This document shows positions 14,562 through 23,339 of a stretch of DNA of 45,883 bases, in pieces. A model generated the notes under the pieces. The model saw nothing but the letters and a program-made list of their open reading frames with translations. It was not told the DNA's origin and searched no databases. This DNA comes from Leptospira ellinghausenii. Lineage in GTDB: Bacteria; Spirochaetota; Leptospiria; Leptospirales; Leptospiraceae. The DNA lies in contig NZ_BFAZ01000013.1 of the NCBI RefSeq assembly GCF_003114815.1, positions 1 to 45,883 of the forward strand. Direction: 5' to 3'. The position numbers and the translations under genes were made by a program. Positions within the stretch are counted from its first letter, which is position 1, and each line of letters starts with the position of its first letter.

Positions 14562-14954
14562 ATGAATGCAGACAATGAAACTATCATAGTAAGAATTCCG
14601 AAAGTCGCTGAACATGGTGGATTTCCAGAATTTCTAACAGAGTATACAATCTCAAACAAATGTCCGAAGTGTGGTGCCAAACGTGCCATTAAACGATGGG
14701 AAGATTATTCATACGATGGCAGTAAAAAATTACTGTGCGATCGATGGGATAATGAATGCGGCCATTATGATACCTATGAATCGATCAGGCAAGAGGCCAA
14801 GAAAGACGATTTCGATAAACTAACTAGAATGGTGGATGAAGCTAGATTCAACCTTTCTACAAAACTTGGAAGAGAACCTTCCTTGCAAGAGATTACAGAC
14901 CATTTGGAAGCAGAAGGTTTGATTCCACCAATAAATGAAGGAGTGTATGTATGA
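14562..14954 (+). CDS. zinc-ribbon early protein
   Basis: The 130-residue protein follows AAAGGAGGAG, the strongest ribosome binding site in this part of the window, so it is probably highly made. CPKCG (about 34-38) and later C...C positions near LLCDRWDNECGHY suggest a zinc ribbon. The C-terminal half is helical. The stop overlaps the Bet start (ATGTATGA). It may bind DNA beside the recombination proteins, which is inference. Confidence 0.6.
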   Translation: MNADNETIIVRIPKVAEHGGFPEFLTEYTISNKCPKCGAKRAIKRWEDYSYDGSKKLLCDRWDNECGHYDTYESIRQEAKKDDFDKLTRMVDEARFNLSTKLGREPSLQEITDHLEAEGLIPPINEGVYV

Positions 14955-15898
14955 CGACGGCAATGACAAATTTTTCTGTTACTAAGGAGCAAGTTGAACT
15001 TTTGAAATCAACGATTTGCAAAGGTTCGACCGATGATGAGCTCCGCTTATTCATCCAGGTTTGCAATAGAACCCAATTAGATCCTTTTGCAAGACAGGTT
15101 TTTGCAGTTAAACGTTGGGATGCCAAAGAACAAAAAGAAGTCATGTCTATTCAAACTTCCATTGATGGTTTCAGATTGATAGCTGAAAGATCAGGAAAAT
15201 ATGAAGGACAGACATTGCCTTTGTTTTGCGGTGATGATGGCAAATGGACTGATATTTGGATTAAAAACGAAGCGCCGATAGCTGCAAAAGTTGGTGTTCA
15301 TAGAACTGGTTTCAAAGAACCAATCTATGCAATCGCAAAGTATCAATCGTATGTTCAAAAGACCAAAGACGGAAAGCCAAACTCAATGTGGGCAAAAATG
15401 CCTGAACTTATGCTTTCAAAATGCGCTGAAGCATTAGCTTTGAGAAAAGCATTTCCACAAGAGTTATCAGGTTTGTACACGGCTGATGAGATGGGAGTTT
15501 CTGAAAAAGAATTGAATCCATCGGTGGTAACGACTCAAGAAGATCCAAAGGATACTAAACAGCCAACGCCTGAAAATGGAAGCAATACCCCTTCGAGTGC
15601 AACACCTGATTTTGATCCTGTGAAATATAAAACAGACTTACTCGATAAGTTGGTAAAATTAAAAAACAGCACGGTTGCAAACCTTGAAGGTAAGATTAAG
15701 AATCTTAACAAATGGAATGGAGAAGTTCATTCCGATAGGGAATTATTTACAGCCGTTGGAAGATTGGATCTTTTTGACGATTGCATAAAAGCAATCCATT
15801 CAGATCTAGAAGCACTCAAGCCAAAACAACAACCAGCTCCGGAAGTAAAGAATGTAACTCCACCAGTTACTGCATCAACACAGGAGGATCTCTTTTAA
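14951..15898 (+). CDS. bet: Bet/RecT-family single-strand annealing protein
   Basis: The 315-residue protein matches phage recombination protein Bet: DDELRLFIQVCNRTQLDPFARQVFAVKRW (about 27-55), then a long run through TSIDGFRLIAERSGKYEGQ, and MPELMLSKCAEALALRKAFPQELSGLYT (about 145-172), the most conserved family block. Such proteins anneal complementary single strands, usually with a 5'-3' exonuclease, here the next gene. The last 110 residues are low-complexity and then helical, likely a partner-binding tail. An alternative ATG at residue 5 is possible. Confidence 0.9.
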   Translation: MTTAMTNFSVTKEQVELLKSTICKGSTDDELRLFIQVCNRTQLDPFARQVFAVKRWDAKEQKEVMSIQTSIDGFRLIAERSGKYEGQTLPLFCGDDGKWTDIWIKNEAPIAAKVGVHRTGFKEPIYAIAKYQSYVQKTKDGKPNSMWAKMPELMLSKCAEALALRKAFPQELSGLYTADEMGVSEKELNPSVVTTQEDPKDTKQPTPENGSNTPSSATPDFDPVKYKTDLLDKLVKLKNSTVANLEGKIKNLNKWNGEVHSDRELFTAVGRLDLFDDCIKAIHSDLEALKPKQQPAPEVKNVTPPVTASTQEDLF

Positions 15899-15913
15899 GA
15901 AGGGAGAAATCTT

Positions 15914-17104
15914 ATGCAAACTGTAATTACTCAAAACCAAATGAAATCTGTCTCCAATAAGCTTGGAGACATTGATATCGAAAGATTCTCGATTTCTTCC
16001 TTTAATGCATTTCGAAGGAACCGTTTCACATGGTATCTTCGATACGTGGCTGACTTTAAATCGAGATGGCCGATGGAAGGTGCATGGAGAGGAAACGCTA
16101 TAGAATCAGCTGTGATGAGATCCTTGATGGACCCATTGAAAAGCACTCTAACAATGGATAAACTTGTAAGTGATGCAATCAATGTTTACCAGAGAGAAGT
16201 GGTATCGCATTTACTAAGAGTTTTTCCAAAAGGACTTGAGAATTTCTCAGATGAGAAAATCGAACAGTTGATGATGGCAATGGACAAAGTCCAGTTTCCT
16301 CATGTATTGAAGAGCATAGTTGATGTTTTGTACAAACTCAATGAGGATCAAGATCTTCCTGAATATGTGATTCCTGATAGTGAAGACTATTTGAAATACC
16401 TCAAGAAGGTTGAGAAGCAATATGCTTTGATTGAATCCGCTGTTCCTTATGCGGTGGAATACTTTAAGGCAATACCTGGAATTCCAAATTATCAAACGAG
16501 ATTACTTTATAATGGATTCAATTTAGGACTTCCTGTTTTGGGATTCACTGATTTTGAGTATCCAGAATTTGGTATTGATCTCAAGACATCGGGATCTATT
16601 CCAAAAAAATGGGAAGATGTAAGCTTAGATAATAAATGCCAAGCAGCATTCTATTCGGTGCATCAAAAGAAACCATGGAAGATCGTCTATGTAGGTAAAT
16701 TAAACCAAGATCAAATCAAAGAAAATTTGATCACCAAGCTCCATCAAGAAGGTCTTTCTTCTAAAGAGATCATGGTTAAGTATAAAGAGATAACTGGAAC
16801 TGGAACAACAGAACCCACTATTACTAAGATTTTGGATGTTACCACAAAACCAACATGGGAAATTCACAAACCTCTCAAAGAGTTTGAACTACCTGAATCT
16901 GAAATTTCCGAATTGAATGAGATAAATCGATTCACTGGTTTATCAATTCTTCAATGCCTTAAAGCTTCACGCAGAGATCATTTGTTAGATGATATGAAGT
17001 ATTTCTGTGTCGGAGATCTTGATCACATGTTTTTGGATAAAGACCAGGCGAGGGAGATTTCAAAGATTTGGGGATTTAGATTACCTTCTGTGGAGGAAGA
17101 GTAA
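15914..17104 (+). CDS. RecB-like PD-(D/E)XK exonuclease
   Basis: The 396-residue protein lies directly after Bet. The nuclease core is visible as GFTDF (D213), then GIDLKTSG (D222, K224), and the RecB-family QxxxY motif QAAFY (243-247). N-terminal SSFNAFRRNRFTWYLRYV resembles the helical cap of Cas4/RecB-type nucleases. Expected role: resecting double-strand ends to give single strands for Bet. A GGGAG ribosome binding site precedes the start. Length and order fit a lambda-style recombination pair. Confidence 0.8.
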   Translation: MQTVITQNQMKSVSNKLGDIDIERFSISSFNAFRRNRFTWYLRYVADFKSRWPMEGAWRGNAIESAVMRSLMDPLKSTLTMDKLVSDAINVYQREVVSHLLRVFPKGLENFSDEKIEQLMMAMDKVQFPHVLKSIVDVLYKLNEDQDLPEYVIPDSEDYLKYLKKVEKQYALIESAVPYAVEYFKAIPGIPNYQTRLLYNGFNLGLPVLGFTDFEYPEFGIDLKTSGSIPKKWEDVSLDNKCQAAFYSVHQKKPWKIVYVGKLNQDQIKENLITKLHQEGLSSKEIMVKYKEITGTGTTEPTITKILDVTTKPTWEIHKPLKEFELPESEISELNEINRFTGLSILQCLKASRRDHLLDDMKYFCVGDLDHMFLDKDQAREISKIWGFRLPSVEEE

Positions 17105-17284
17105 GTGAACGAAGAGATGTTTCAATTTGGGATAATTTTGATGTTTCATTCGGTTTTACTGTTTGCCATTGCTTGGGGGAGGCCTCTCCTCCGAGCAGTG
17201 AGTTATCAAATTCTGAACATAACAATTAAGCCGAAGCGGTCAGTTGAAGTAGTTAAGTATTTACCTTTAGGTGGAAGAAGATGA
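17105..17284 (+). CDS. 59-residue small membrane protein
   Basis: A GTG start directly follows the exonuclease stop, and the stop overlaps the next ATG by four bases (ATGA). The protein has one clear hydrophobic helix, QFGIILMFHSVLLFAIAW (about 7-24), then a basic tail. Without it the operon would have a 176-base gap. Its function is unknown; small phage membrane proteins here are sometimes inhibitors or superinfection factors. Confidence 0.55.
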   Translation: MNEEMFQFGIILMFHSVLLFAIAWGRPLLRAVSYQILNITIKPKRSVEVVKYLPLGGRR

Positions 17285-17703
17285 ACGATTTTTGGTCAAA
17301 GATGCCTCTGGATGCACCATTGCTTATCCAGAACAAAAACAGACTTTTTATTTTAGGATTAATATACTTTCGGATCGGATCCAAGGACTCCTGGCAAGGA
17401 AGAATCAACCATATTGTGGAGCTCGCTAATGCGAACACACCTTTGAACATGCCACGGTGGACCTATGCGAAAGTTGACTATGCGTTACGATGGCTTCGAA
17501 GGGAAGGATGGATCCATGCTTCACGGCCAGCTAGGAATAAGGCACTGGTGTATACAAGATCTCGTCCCGGGGATGTCCTTCCATTTAAAGAAAGTACAGA
17601 ACCAAAAGTTCAGATCATCAAAGTAGAGCCAAGGGAAGAAGTTATGCATTCAGTTTCCTTCGATGACTGGATGAAGGAGTTGGATACAAATGAGCGCACC
17701 TAA
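17281..17703 (+). CDS. early protein with winged-helix-like fold
   Basis: The 140-residue protein contains YAKVDYALRWLRREGWIHASRP (about 61-82), which reads like the recognition helix and wing of a winged-helix domain. It is rich in Trp and Arg. It could bind DNA during phage replication. It overlaps the following gene by 14 bases. No catalytic motif is seen, and I cannot name the family. Confidence 0.55.
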   Translation: MNDFWSKMPLDAPLLIQNKNRLFILGLIYFRIGSKDSWQGRINHIVELANANTPLNMPRWTYAKVDYALRWLRREGWIHASRPARNKALVYTRSRPGDVLPFKESTEPKVQIIKVEPREEVMHSVSFDDWMKELDTNERT

Positions 17704-17941
17704 TGCCCTTAACCCTACGGTTTCATTTGAGGATAATCCTGAAAAATTCATTTTGGAATATTGCTCAAATAAAGAAGGCAGTCTTGAAACAAATATACTC
17801 GAGTTTCTTCGGAGACTAACGACAGTTTATAAAGTCAAAATGCCTTCAATGAAACTAGAGAATTTTCCTTCATCATTACACACTCCACAGATGAAGCGAG
17901 CAATGGAGTATTTTGCAAAAAACAAAAATAAGGCAGCATAA
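17690..17941 (+). CDS. small early protein, unknown
   Basis: The 83-residue protein overlaps the preceding gene. It is mostly helical (PEKFILEYCSNKEGSLETNILEFLRRLTTVYKV) with a Lys-rich end. No known family; the neighbouring genes suggest replication or recombination. Confidence 0.5.
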   Translation: MSAPNALNPTVSFEDNPEKFILEYCSNKEGSLETNILEFLRRLTTVYKVKMPSMKLENFPSSLHTPQMKRAMEYFAKNKNKAA

Positions 17942-17946
17942 ATTTC

Positions 17947-18669
17947 ATGTCCCAGGCAACACTTACACAAAAAACGGAAGATCAAATTGATCGTGAAGTT
18001 GCAGAAAAAACATATACTGTAGTTTCAGCCGATATAAAAACATCTCTCAAATTAAAAGCACAGGTTCTTCAAAACTATGAAATTACTGTGGATACCGGAG
18101 AGAAAACTAATACTAATATTTGGAAAATCGTTGATTCAATGAAAAAGCTGATTAACGAAATCCAAGGATGGGAATTACCAACATCAAAAGATCTAGATAG
18201 AGATCTAAATTCACATCTTGCGAACCTTGCGCTTCAATTTGAATCAACAGAATTGAGTCTTAGGGAAAACAGAATTAAGGATCGATATAGTCGATTACCT
18301 TCCATCGAGAAAATCCAAATAAACTTTATTAAGCAAAAGGATTTTAAGTTAGCCGGAAGAGCAAGGCCAATCTTTGAACTACAGTTCCAATCGAATGATC
18401 CAGAGACTCTCTTGCCAATATTGCATAACATGATCATAACACGATCTTGCTTAGATGAAATCTTACAATCATCAGAGTCGAAGGAATTCAAAAAGCTGCG
18501 TTCGCTCTGCGAAAAGTTTTTTTCCGAAGCGGATCTTCATTTAAGTAATTTCAATAAGGAAGTTGAGAAAAAGCAAAAGGAAATCAAGGAATCAACCAGG
18601 AAAGAGAATTCCCAACTCAGCCTATCTATCGATACCAAAGAAGACGGAGATTTCGAAGATGAAGACTGA
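17947..18669 (+). CDS. early helical protein, unknown
   Basis: The 240-residue protein is mostly charged helix with no recognised motif; the C-terminus is very acidic (ending DGDFEDED), a feature of some single-strand-binding or recombination accessory proteins. It overlaps the nuclease gene that follows by 11 bases, pointing to coupled translation. Confidence 0.55.
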   Translation: MSQATLTQKTEDQIDREVAEKTYTVVSADIKTSLKLKAQVLQNYEITVDTGEKTNTNIWKIVDSMKKLINEIQGWELPTSKDLDRDLNSHLANLALQFESTELSLRENRIKDRYSRLPSIEKIQINFIKQKDFKLAGRARPIFELQFQSNDPETLLPILHNMIITRSCLDEILQSSESKEFKKLRSLCEKFFSEADLHLSNFNKEVEKKQKEIKESTRKENSQLSLSIDTKEDGDFEDED

Positions 18670-19063
18670 GAAGTCAATACTCTCCGCTCCTTCAGAAGCA
18701 AAAGAACATAGTGCTCTGGTTCATCTATTGGGGGTAGTATATCCTAACTTAAAATTTAGAGTAGGGATGGAAGCTGGACAACGGAATCCATTATTTGCCA
18801 AGAGACAAGGAGTAACATCAGGATGGTCCGACTTTCATTTTCCATACGCTAGAAAAGGAAAGATCGGCCTATGGATTGAATTAAAGAAAGTCGATGAGAA
18901 ACTTTTCAAGGCAGATGGGATTACTCCGAAAGACAATCGGATTAAGAATCAGATTGAAACTGGTTTCTTTTTAGCATCTCAAAATCATGAATTCCATTTC
19001 GCATTTGGTGCGCAGGAAGCTTTCAAGATAATTCAAAATTACTTTTCGGAGGAAAAGCCATGA
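18659..19063 (+). CDS. VRR-NUC-type nuclease
   Basis: I chose the ATG at 18659 (134 residues) over an upstream start at 18563 because the extra residues lie inside the preceding gene and are unrelated low-complexity sequence. The segment GVTSGWSDFHFPYARKGKIGLWIELKK (about 54-80) carries the VRR-NUC nuclease signature (G-x-S/T-x-x-x-D followed by E-x-K). These proteins are common in phage replication regions and are thought to cut branched or structured DNA. The stop overlaps the methyltransferase start by four bases. Confidence 0.8.
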   Translation: MKTEKSILSAPSEAKEHSALVHLLGVVYPNLKFRVGMEAGQRNPLFAKRQGVTSGWSDFHFPYARKGKIGLWIELKKVDEKLFKADGITPKDNRIKNQIETGFFLASQNHEFHFAFGAQEAFKIIQNYFSEEKP

Positions 19064-19701
19064 TAGAAATCGCAAATCCTCCTCTTTCAATTACTGCAGA
19101 ATCTGTTGTGAATAATTATAACTTATTCGCAAGATCAAAGAGTCTTCCGGAATCACTCCATCTTTATCCGAATGGAAAACGATTCTATGGAGAGTGGGAT
19201 TACGGCCAGAATTTCAAAAACATTTCAGAATACAAAGGTGCCTATTCCATCCAAGATTTAGTTAGGATAAAGGCATGCATTCCAGACATGGGTAATCTAC
19301 TTCATGTATTTTCAGGATCCATTCCAGCTGGTCCCTATTCTAGACTGGATAATAACTTCGCTGTGATTGGTACACCAGTTCCAGGCCGTGACGTAGTAGG
19401 GGATGCATCTGACGCTCACTTATATTTTGATGAAGACTCCTTTGATGTAGTAATGGCCGACCCACCTTGGAGTAAGTATCATAGTGAAGAAATTTATAAC
19501 TGTAGTTTGGTGGATAAAACCAAAGTGATGAAATCTCTTTTCCGGGTTCTGAAACCTGGTGGAATCGTAATATGGAAAGATTTTTCTAAGCCAATTTGGT
19601 CAGGAACTGATTTTGATTATTTAGGGAGAATCTGTATAGATCCTTCTTCCGGCCACGATGATAGAAGTTTCAAATTTTTTAAGAAAAAGGAGATCCTATG
19701 A
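19060..19701 (+). CDS. class I methyltransferase with DPPW motif
   Basis: The 213-residue protein has the DPPW motif at 134-137 in the context DVVMADPPWSKYHSEE, typical of N6-adenine methyltransferases (including MT-A70-like). It continues with VLKPGGIVIWKDF near residue 170, the standard class I strand-turn. The first half (with LVRIKACIPDMGNLLHVFSG) contains the likely SAM-binding loop. It should modify DNA, but could act on RNA. It is distinct from the beta-class enzyme 400 bases downstream, so the phage carries two modification enzymes besides the MmeI-like one. Confidence 0.72.
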   Translation: MIEIANPPLSITAESVVNNYNLFARSKSLPESLHLYPNGKRFYGEWDYGQNFKNISEYKGAYSIQDLVRIKACIPDMGNLLHVFSGSIPAGPYSRLDNNFAVIGTPVPGRDVVGDASDAHLYFDEDSFDVVMADPPWSKYHSEEIYNCSLVDKTKVMKSLFRVLKPGGIVIWKDFSKPIWSGTDFDYLGRICIDPSSGHDDRSFKFFKKKEIL

Positions 19702-20099
19702 ATTTAGCCTTTCGCTCAACTCAAAGAGAATACGATGCCTTTTACTATAGGGAAAAAAGGAAAGGGAAAACGCCAATATCAAAAGAGCTCTATGACCTCG
19801 AGAGAATCAATCGAGGAAAATTTAGAAACGATGGTGTTTATGTAGGCATTGAATGGAATCAAAGACTCGGCATTCCAAAATATCTAAGGGAGTTTTATAA
19901 TACTGAAACGGCAAAACTAGATTTGGAACGTATACAACATCTTACAAAGAATTTACAGTGGCAAGTTGATACTATTCCAATGACAAGAATCAAAAGATTC
20001 TATATTCGAAAAAGGATCCGAGATATTAATACTTACTTAGAGAGGGAAGTTGATTCTACAGGAAAGATAAAATCAATTCTCTTCCCAGCGGAAAAATAA
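19698..20099 (+). CDS. early protein between methyltransferases, unknown
   Basis: The 133-residue protein is very basic and helical ([17 protein letters not shown], then [20 protein letters not shown]), suggesting nucleic-acid binding. It overlaps the upstream methyltransferase by four bases and ends one base before the next. It may help one of them; no family is recognised. Confidence 0.55.
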   Translation: MNLAFRSTQREYDAFYYREKRKGKTPISKELYDLERINRGKFRNDGVYVGIEWNQRLGIPKYLREFYNTETAKLDLERIQHLTKNLQWQVDTIPMTRIKRFYIRKRIRDINTYLEREVDSTGKIKSILFPAEK

Positions 20100-20100
20100 A

Positions 20101-20892
20101 ATGGTATACACTAAACAGAGGTTTAGCATTTCTGACACTGTGAATATCCAACTTTATAACGACGATTGCTTTAATGTATTTCCAAAGATCAAAGACCATT
20201 CAATTGATTTGATACTTACTGATCTTCCTTATGGAACAACGGATTGTGAATGGGATAAGGTATTACCATTCAAGGAACTTTGGGACCATTATCATAGAGT
20301 GATAAAACCCAATGGAGCCATTGTTCTTACAGCTTCACAACCTTTTACTACCGATTTGATAAATAGTAACAGGAAAGAGTTCCGTTACGAGCTCATTTGG
20401 TATAAAACGAAGTCGAGTGGATTCCTTAACGCAAGGAAGATGCCGAATAAATCTCATGAAAACATCTGTATTTTTTATCAAAAGCTTCCTACATACAATC
20501 CGCAAAAATATGAAGTTTCCAAAAATTTCGCAAAGAAAGGAAAACTTGTAGGAAAAGCAGGGAGCCAGCTCTTTAAGATTCGAGGACCAAAGTCACAAGA
20601 CTACCAATACATCGATGATGGAACACGTTTTCCCGATTCCGTTTTATGTTTTCCATCTGAAAGTGAGAAAGGAATGCATCCAACCCAGAAACCTCTTTCT
20701 CTGATGCGTTTTCTGCTCCTTTCCTATTCCAACGAAGGGGACTTGGTATTGGATAACTGTATGGGATCAGGAACAACAGGAGTAGCATGCGCAGAGCTAA
20801 ATAGATCTTTTATTGGAATAGAGAAGGACAAAGAAATCTTTCTAAAGGCTAGAAGAAGAATCCTTATGCCTGATACATTCAGCTTAAATTAA
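20101..20892 (+). CDS. beta-class DNA methyltransferase (N6/N4)
   Basis: The 263-residue enzyme has motif IV DLPY (41-44) near the N-terminus and motif [11 protein letters not shown] (218-227) near the C-terminus, the order of beta-class DNA methyltransferases. [14 protein letters not shown] precedes motif I, as usual. The context [11 protein letters not shown] is common in phage orphan methyltransferases. No cognate nuclease gene is adjacent, so protection from host restriction or regulation is more likely than a full restriction system. Confidence 0.88.
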   Translation: MVYTKQRFSISDTVNIQLYNDDCFNVFPKIKDHSIDLILTDLPYGTTDCEWDKVLPFKELWDHYHRVIKPNGAIVLTASQPFTTDLINSNRKEFRYELIWYKTKSSGFLNARKMPNKSHENICIFYQKLPTYNPQKYEVSKNFAKKGKLVGKAGSQLFKIRGPKSQDYQYIDDGTRFPDSVLCFPSESEKGMHPTQKPLSLMRFLLLSYSNEGDLVLDNCMGSGTTGVACAELNRSFIGIEKDKEIFLKARRRILMPDTFSLN

Positions 20893-20908
20893 ATATAATG
20901 GAAAACAA

Positions 20909-21181
20909 ATGAAACAGACAGTCGAGATAGAGGTGAAAATCAACGATAGAATCTTCAAAGGGAATGTAAGAAGAAATTCTGGGATTCCCTCTAGAATGTT
21001 TTTCTTCATTTGGGAACCAAAGCACAACGAGATGATTCCAAAGAAAATAGCGATGTTATCGATAAAGAAATGTGGGAAGTATTATTTCAAAAGCGCAAAG
21101 GACTTCTTGGTACCTATGGAAGAGCAAGCTCTGCTTTATAAATTGTATCGCTATGCGGAAAAGCAGATGGAAATTCTTTAA
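20909..21181 (+). CDS. small early protein, unknown
   Basis: The 90-residue protein begins with a beta-rich segment (QTVEIEVKINDRIFKGNVRR) and ends with an amphipathic helix. It is the last gene before the 21219 palindrome and the terminase. No family recognised. Confidence 0.5.
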   Translation: MKQTVEIEVKINDRIFKGNVRRNSGIPSRMFFFIWEPKHNEMIPKKIAMLSIKKCGKYYFKSAKDFLVPMEEQALLYKLYRYAEKQMEIL

Positions 21182-21218
21182 AGCCAAGAAAATACACACG
21201 CTACCTACTAACGATAGC

Positions 21219-21244
21219 ATCAAAATCGAAGTTTCGATTTTGAT
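21219..21244. repeat. 26-bp palindrome before terminase genes
   Basis: Twelve-base arms (ATCAAAATCGAA and its complement) surround a two-base centre. It lies 39 bases upstream of the small terminase gene. A copy matching 24 of 26 bases follows the last lysis gene (44484-44509). It may be a bidirectional terminator (in RNA, a 10-bp stem with a six-base loop), or a protein-binding site. Confidence 0.7.
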
Positions 21245-21283
21245 CCGCTTGACAATCCCACCAATTTGAATTTCAGCTAAACT

Positions 21284-21853
21284 ATGGCTGCAAAACGAAA
21301 TAAAGCTCCTAAGAAAAAACAACAAAAGAAACAGAAGTTAAAGGACACACTCAACCCTAAACATGATGAATTTGCTTTAGAATACTCACTTAGTCTCAAT
21401 GCAACCAAGGCCTATAAAAAAGTATATGGGACCAGCAACGATGATACTGCACGGAAGAATGGAAGCCGATTGCTGACAAATGTGGACATCCGTGCGAAGG
21501 TTGACAAATTCATCACCGAAAGACTCGCAGGACGTAAAACGGAACTCTCGGGTATCTGGCTTATGGAGATTGAAAACATTGCCACTTCTAAAATTGAAGA
21601 TTTTTTGGATGAAGATGGTCTACCTGATATCTCAAAGATGAAAGACAACCCTGGTATTATTGCTCAGGTAGAAGATATTCAATCTTCTTCCGTAAATAAG
21701 TTCGGAGAGAACAAATCTAGAAACAGAAGAATCAGATCTCACGATAAACTAAAGGCATTGGAAATGCTAGGGAAACATTTGGGAATGTTTCGAGATGAGT
21801 CTCCATCGCAGACAATCGTACTGAAATTTGGAAAAGAAGAATCTGAATTATGA
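21284..21853 (+). CDS. terS: terminase small subunit
   Basis: The 189-residue protein has a Lys-rich N-terminus, then LNPKHDEFALEYSLSLNATKAYKKVYG (about 24-50), the typical Terminase_2 helix-turn-helix that recognises packaging sequences, then TARKNGSRLLTNVDIRAKV. The remaining helices should form the oligomer ring. It overlaps the large subunit by four bases. The palindrome just upstream is in the position where packaging sites often lie. Confidence 0.85.
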   Translation: MAAKRNKAPKKKQQKKQKLKDTLNPKHDEFALEYSLSLNATKAYKKVYGTSNDDTARKNGSRLLTNVDIRAKVDKFITERLAGRKTELSGIWLMEIENIATSKIEDFLDEDGLPDISKMKDNPGIIAQVEDIQSSSVNKFGENKSRNRRIRSHDKLKALEMLGKHLGMFRDESPSQTIVLKFGKEESEL

Positions 21854-23241
21854 TCATTGCGGACGAAGTCAGGTGGAATCCAAAACAATTAGAAGGTCTC
21901 AAACTACTTGGAGATAGAACAAAGAAATTTATCAAGTTCTATGGTGGATCACGTTCTGGAAAAACCTATCAAATCATTCGAGCCATTCGTATCAGAGCCT
22001 TAAAATATCCATGTTCAAAGCACCTAGTTGCTAGATTTTCCTTTGCGAATGCCAAGAAGACTATCTGGTTGCAAACCATGTTACCTGAGTTTAGGAAGGA
22101 TGAGAAGCTTGGCCTATGCAAAATATTAAAGGAAGTAGGGCAGGTTCACTATAAAAACGGTTCTATCGTTATTCTAGGAGGTTTGGAACCTTCCTCCATA
22201 GATTCTGTCCTTGCAGCGGAATATGGTACAATATTCATTACGGAAGCAAATGAGAACCGCTATGAGGTGATAGAAAACCTTGTTTCTCGTTTGAATGATA
22301 CTTCTAAGGATGCCGAAGGGAATCCGATCAAACTCAAATTCATCATCGATTTGAATCCAACTGTTGAAACTTCATGGACCAACGTATTATTTATGAAAGG
22401 TCTGGATCCAATCTCTCGCACACCAAAACCGAATTTCCATGAGTATGCTAGTCTATGGTTTTCCCCTTACGACAATAAGGAAAATTTAGCGAACGGATAC
22501 ATTGAAACGCTAGAAAATCTATCTGCTGCCAAACGAAGAAGGTTTCTTGAGGGAAAGTACTCTTCTTATGAAGGGCTTGTTTTCCCAGTTGATGAAGACA
22601 TCCATATCGTCGATGATTTTGAGATCCCAGCAGATTGGAAAAGAATTCGAGCCATTGACTTCGGATATACACATCCTTTCGTTTGTTTATGGTTTGCGTA
22701 TGATAAAGCCAATGACAGAGCTTTTGTTTACCGGGAATGGATCCAATCAAGATGGACTGTTCGTTCCCATTCAGAAAAAATAAAAGAACTATCTATTGGA
22801 GATCTTCTACCTGAACAGCGATCCTCCAAAGAAGCTTGGAAATTTGCAGAAAAGAAATATTCGGCAACCGTTTGTGATCACGATGCAGAAGACAGAGCTA
22901 CTTTAGAAGAGAACGGGATAGGTCCAGTCAAACCTGCTAACAAAGAAGTGCTCGCTGGAATTGATAACGTAATTGATTTGATGGAATGCTCAGAAAACAA
23001 AAAGCCGAGAATCTATATTTTCCGTTCTTTAGTTGGATTAAGAGAATCTCTGGATTCATTTCGATGGAAAGATACAACGATGTCAAATAGGGGAAGAGCA
23101 AAGGATCGCGAAGTTCTCAAAGAAGATGATGACCCTGCAGATGCTTTCCGTTATGGGCTGTGCGAGTTATTCCCAATCGTTCCTGCAATAGATCTTGGTG
23201 GCCTATCACTTAACCTCGGTTCTAGTTGGAATAAAAAATAG
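21850..23241 (+). CDS. terL: terminase large subunit
   Basis: The 463-residue protein has the Walker A motif GGSRSGKT (32-39) and the Walker B region GTIFITEANE (about 126-135), forming the packaging ATPase. The C-terminal nuclease shows IDFGYTHP (about 267-274) and a later CDHDAEDR (about 341-348), which supply the metal-binding aspartates. This is the layout of Terminase_3-type enzymes of long-tailed phages. It packages and cuts genome concatemers with TerS and the portal. Confidence 0.93.
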   Translation: MIIADEVRWNPKQLEGLKLLGDRTKKFIKFYGGSRSGKTYQIIRAIRIRALKYPCSKHLVARFSFANAKKTIWLQTMLPEFRKDEKLGLCKILKEVGQVHYKNGSIVILGGLEPSSIDSVLAAEYGTIFITEANENRYEVIENLVSRLNDTSKDAEGNPIKLKFIIDLNPTVETSWTNVLFMKGLDPISRTPKPNFHEYASLWFSPYDNKENLANGYIETLENLSAAKRRRFLEGKYSSYEGLVFPVDEDIHIVDDFEIPADWKRIRAIDFGYTHPFVCLWFAYDKANDRAFVYREWIQSRWTVRSHSEKIKELSIGDLLPEQRSSKEAWKFAEKKYSATVCDHDAEDRATLEENGIGPVKPANKEVLAGIDNVIDLMECSENKKPRIYIFRSLVGLRESLDSFRWKDTTMSNRGRAKDREVLKEDDDPADAFRYGLCELFPIVPAIDLGGLSLNLGSSWNKK

Positions 23242-23339
23242 CTTGATTTCGTTTTAAGAATAATTGAATTTGATTATGTCTCTACACGGTTTGCCGTAAC
23301 CTCAGCGGTCTTGTTCTCATACGTTTTAAACAACAAAGT
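23242..23339. other. short gap between terminase and portal
   Basis: This gap contains TTATGTCTC (23274-23282), oriented toward the portal gene and related to other sites in this window, and a small ACGG-TTTG-CCGT hairpin. No gene. Confidence 0.4.

Noticed and set aside
18563..18658. Upstream start extending the VRR-NUC protein by 32 residues
   Set aside because: The extension lies inside the preceding gene in another frame and is basic low-complexity sequence; the ATG at 18659 fits family length.
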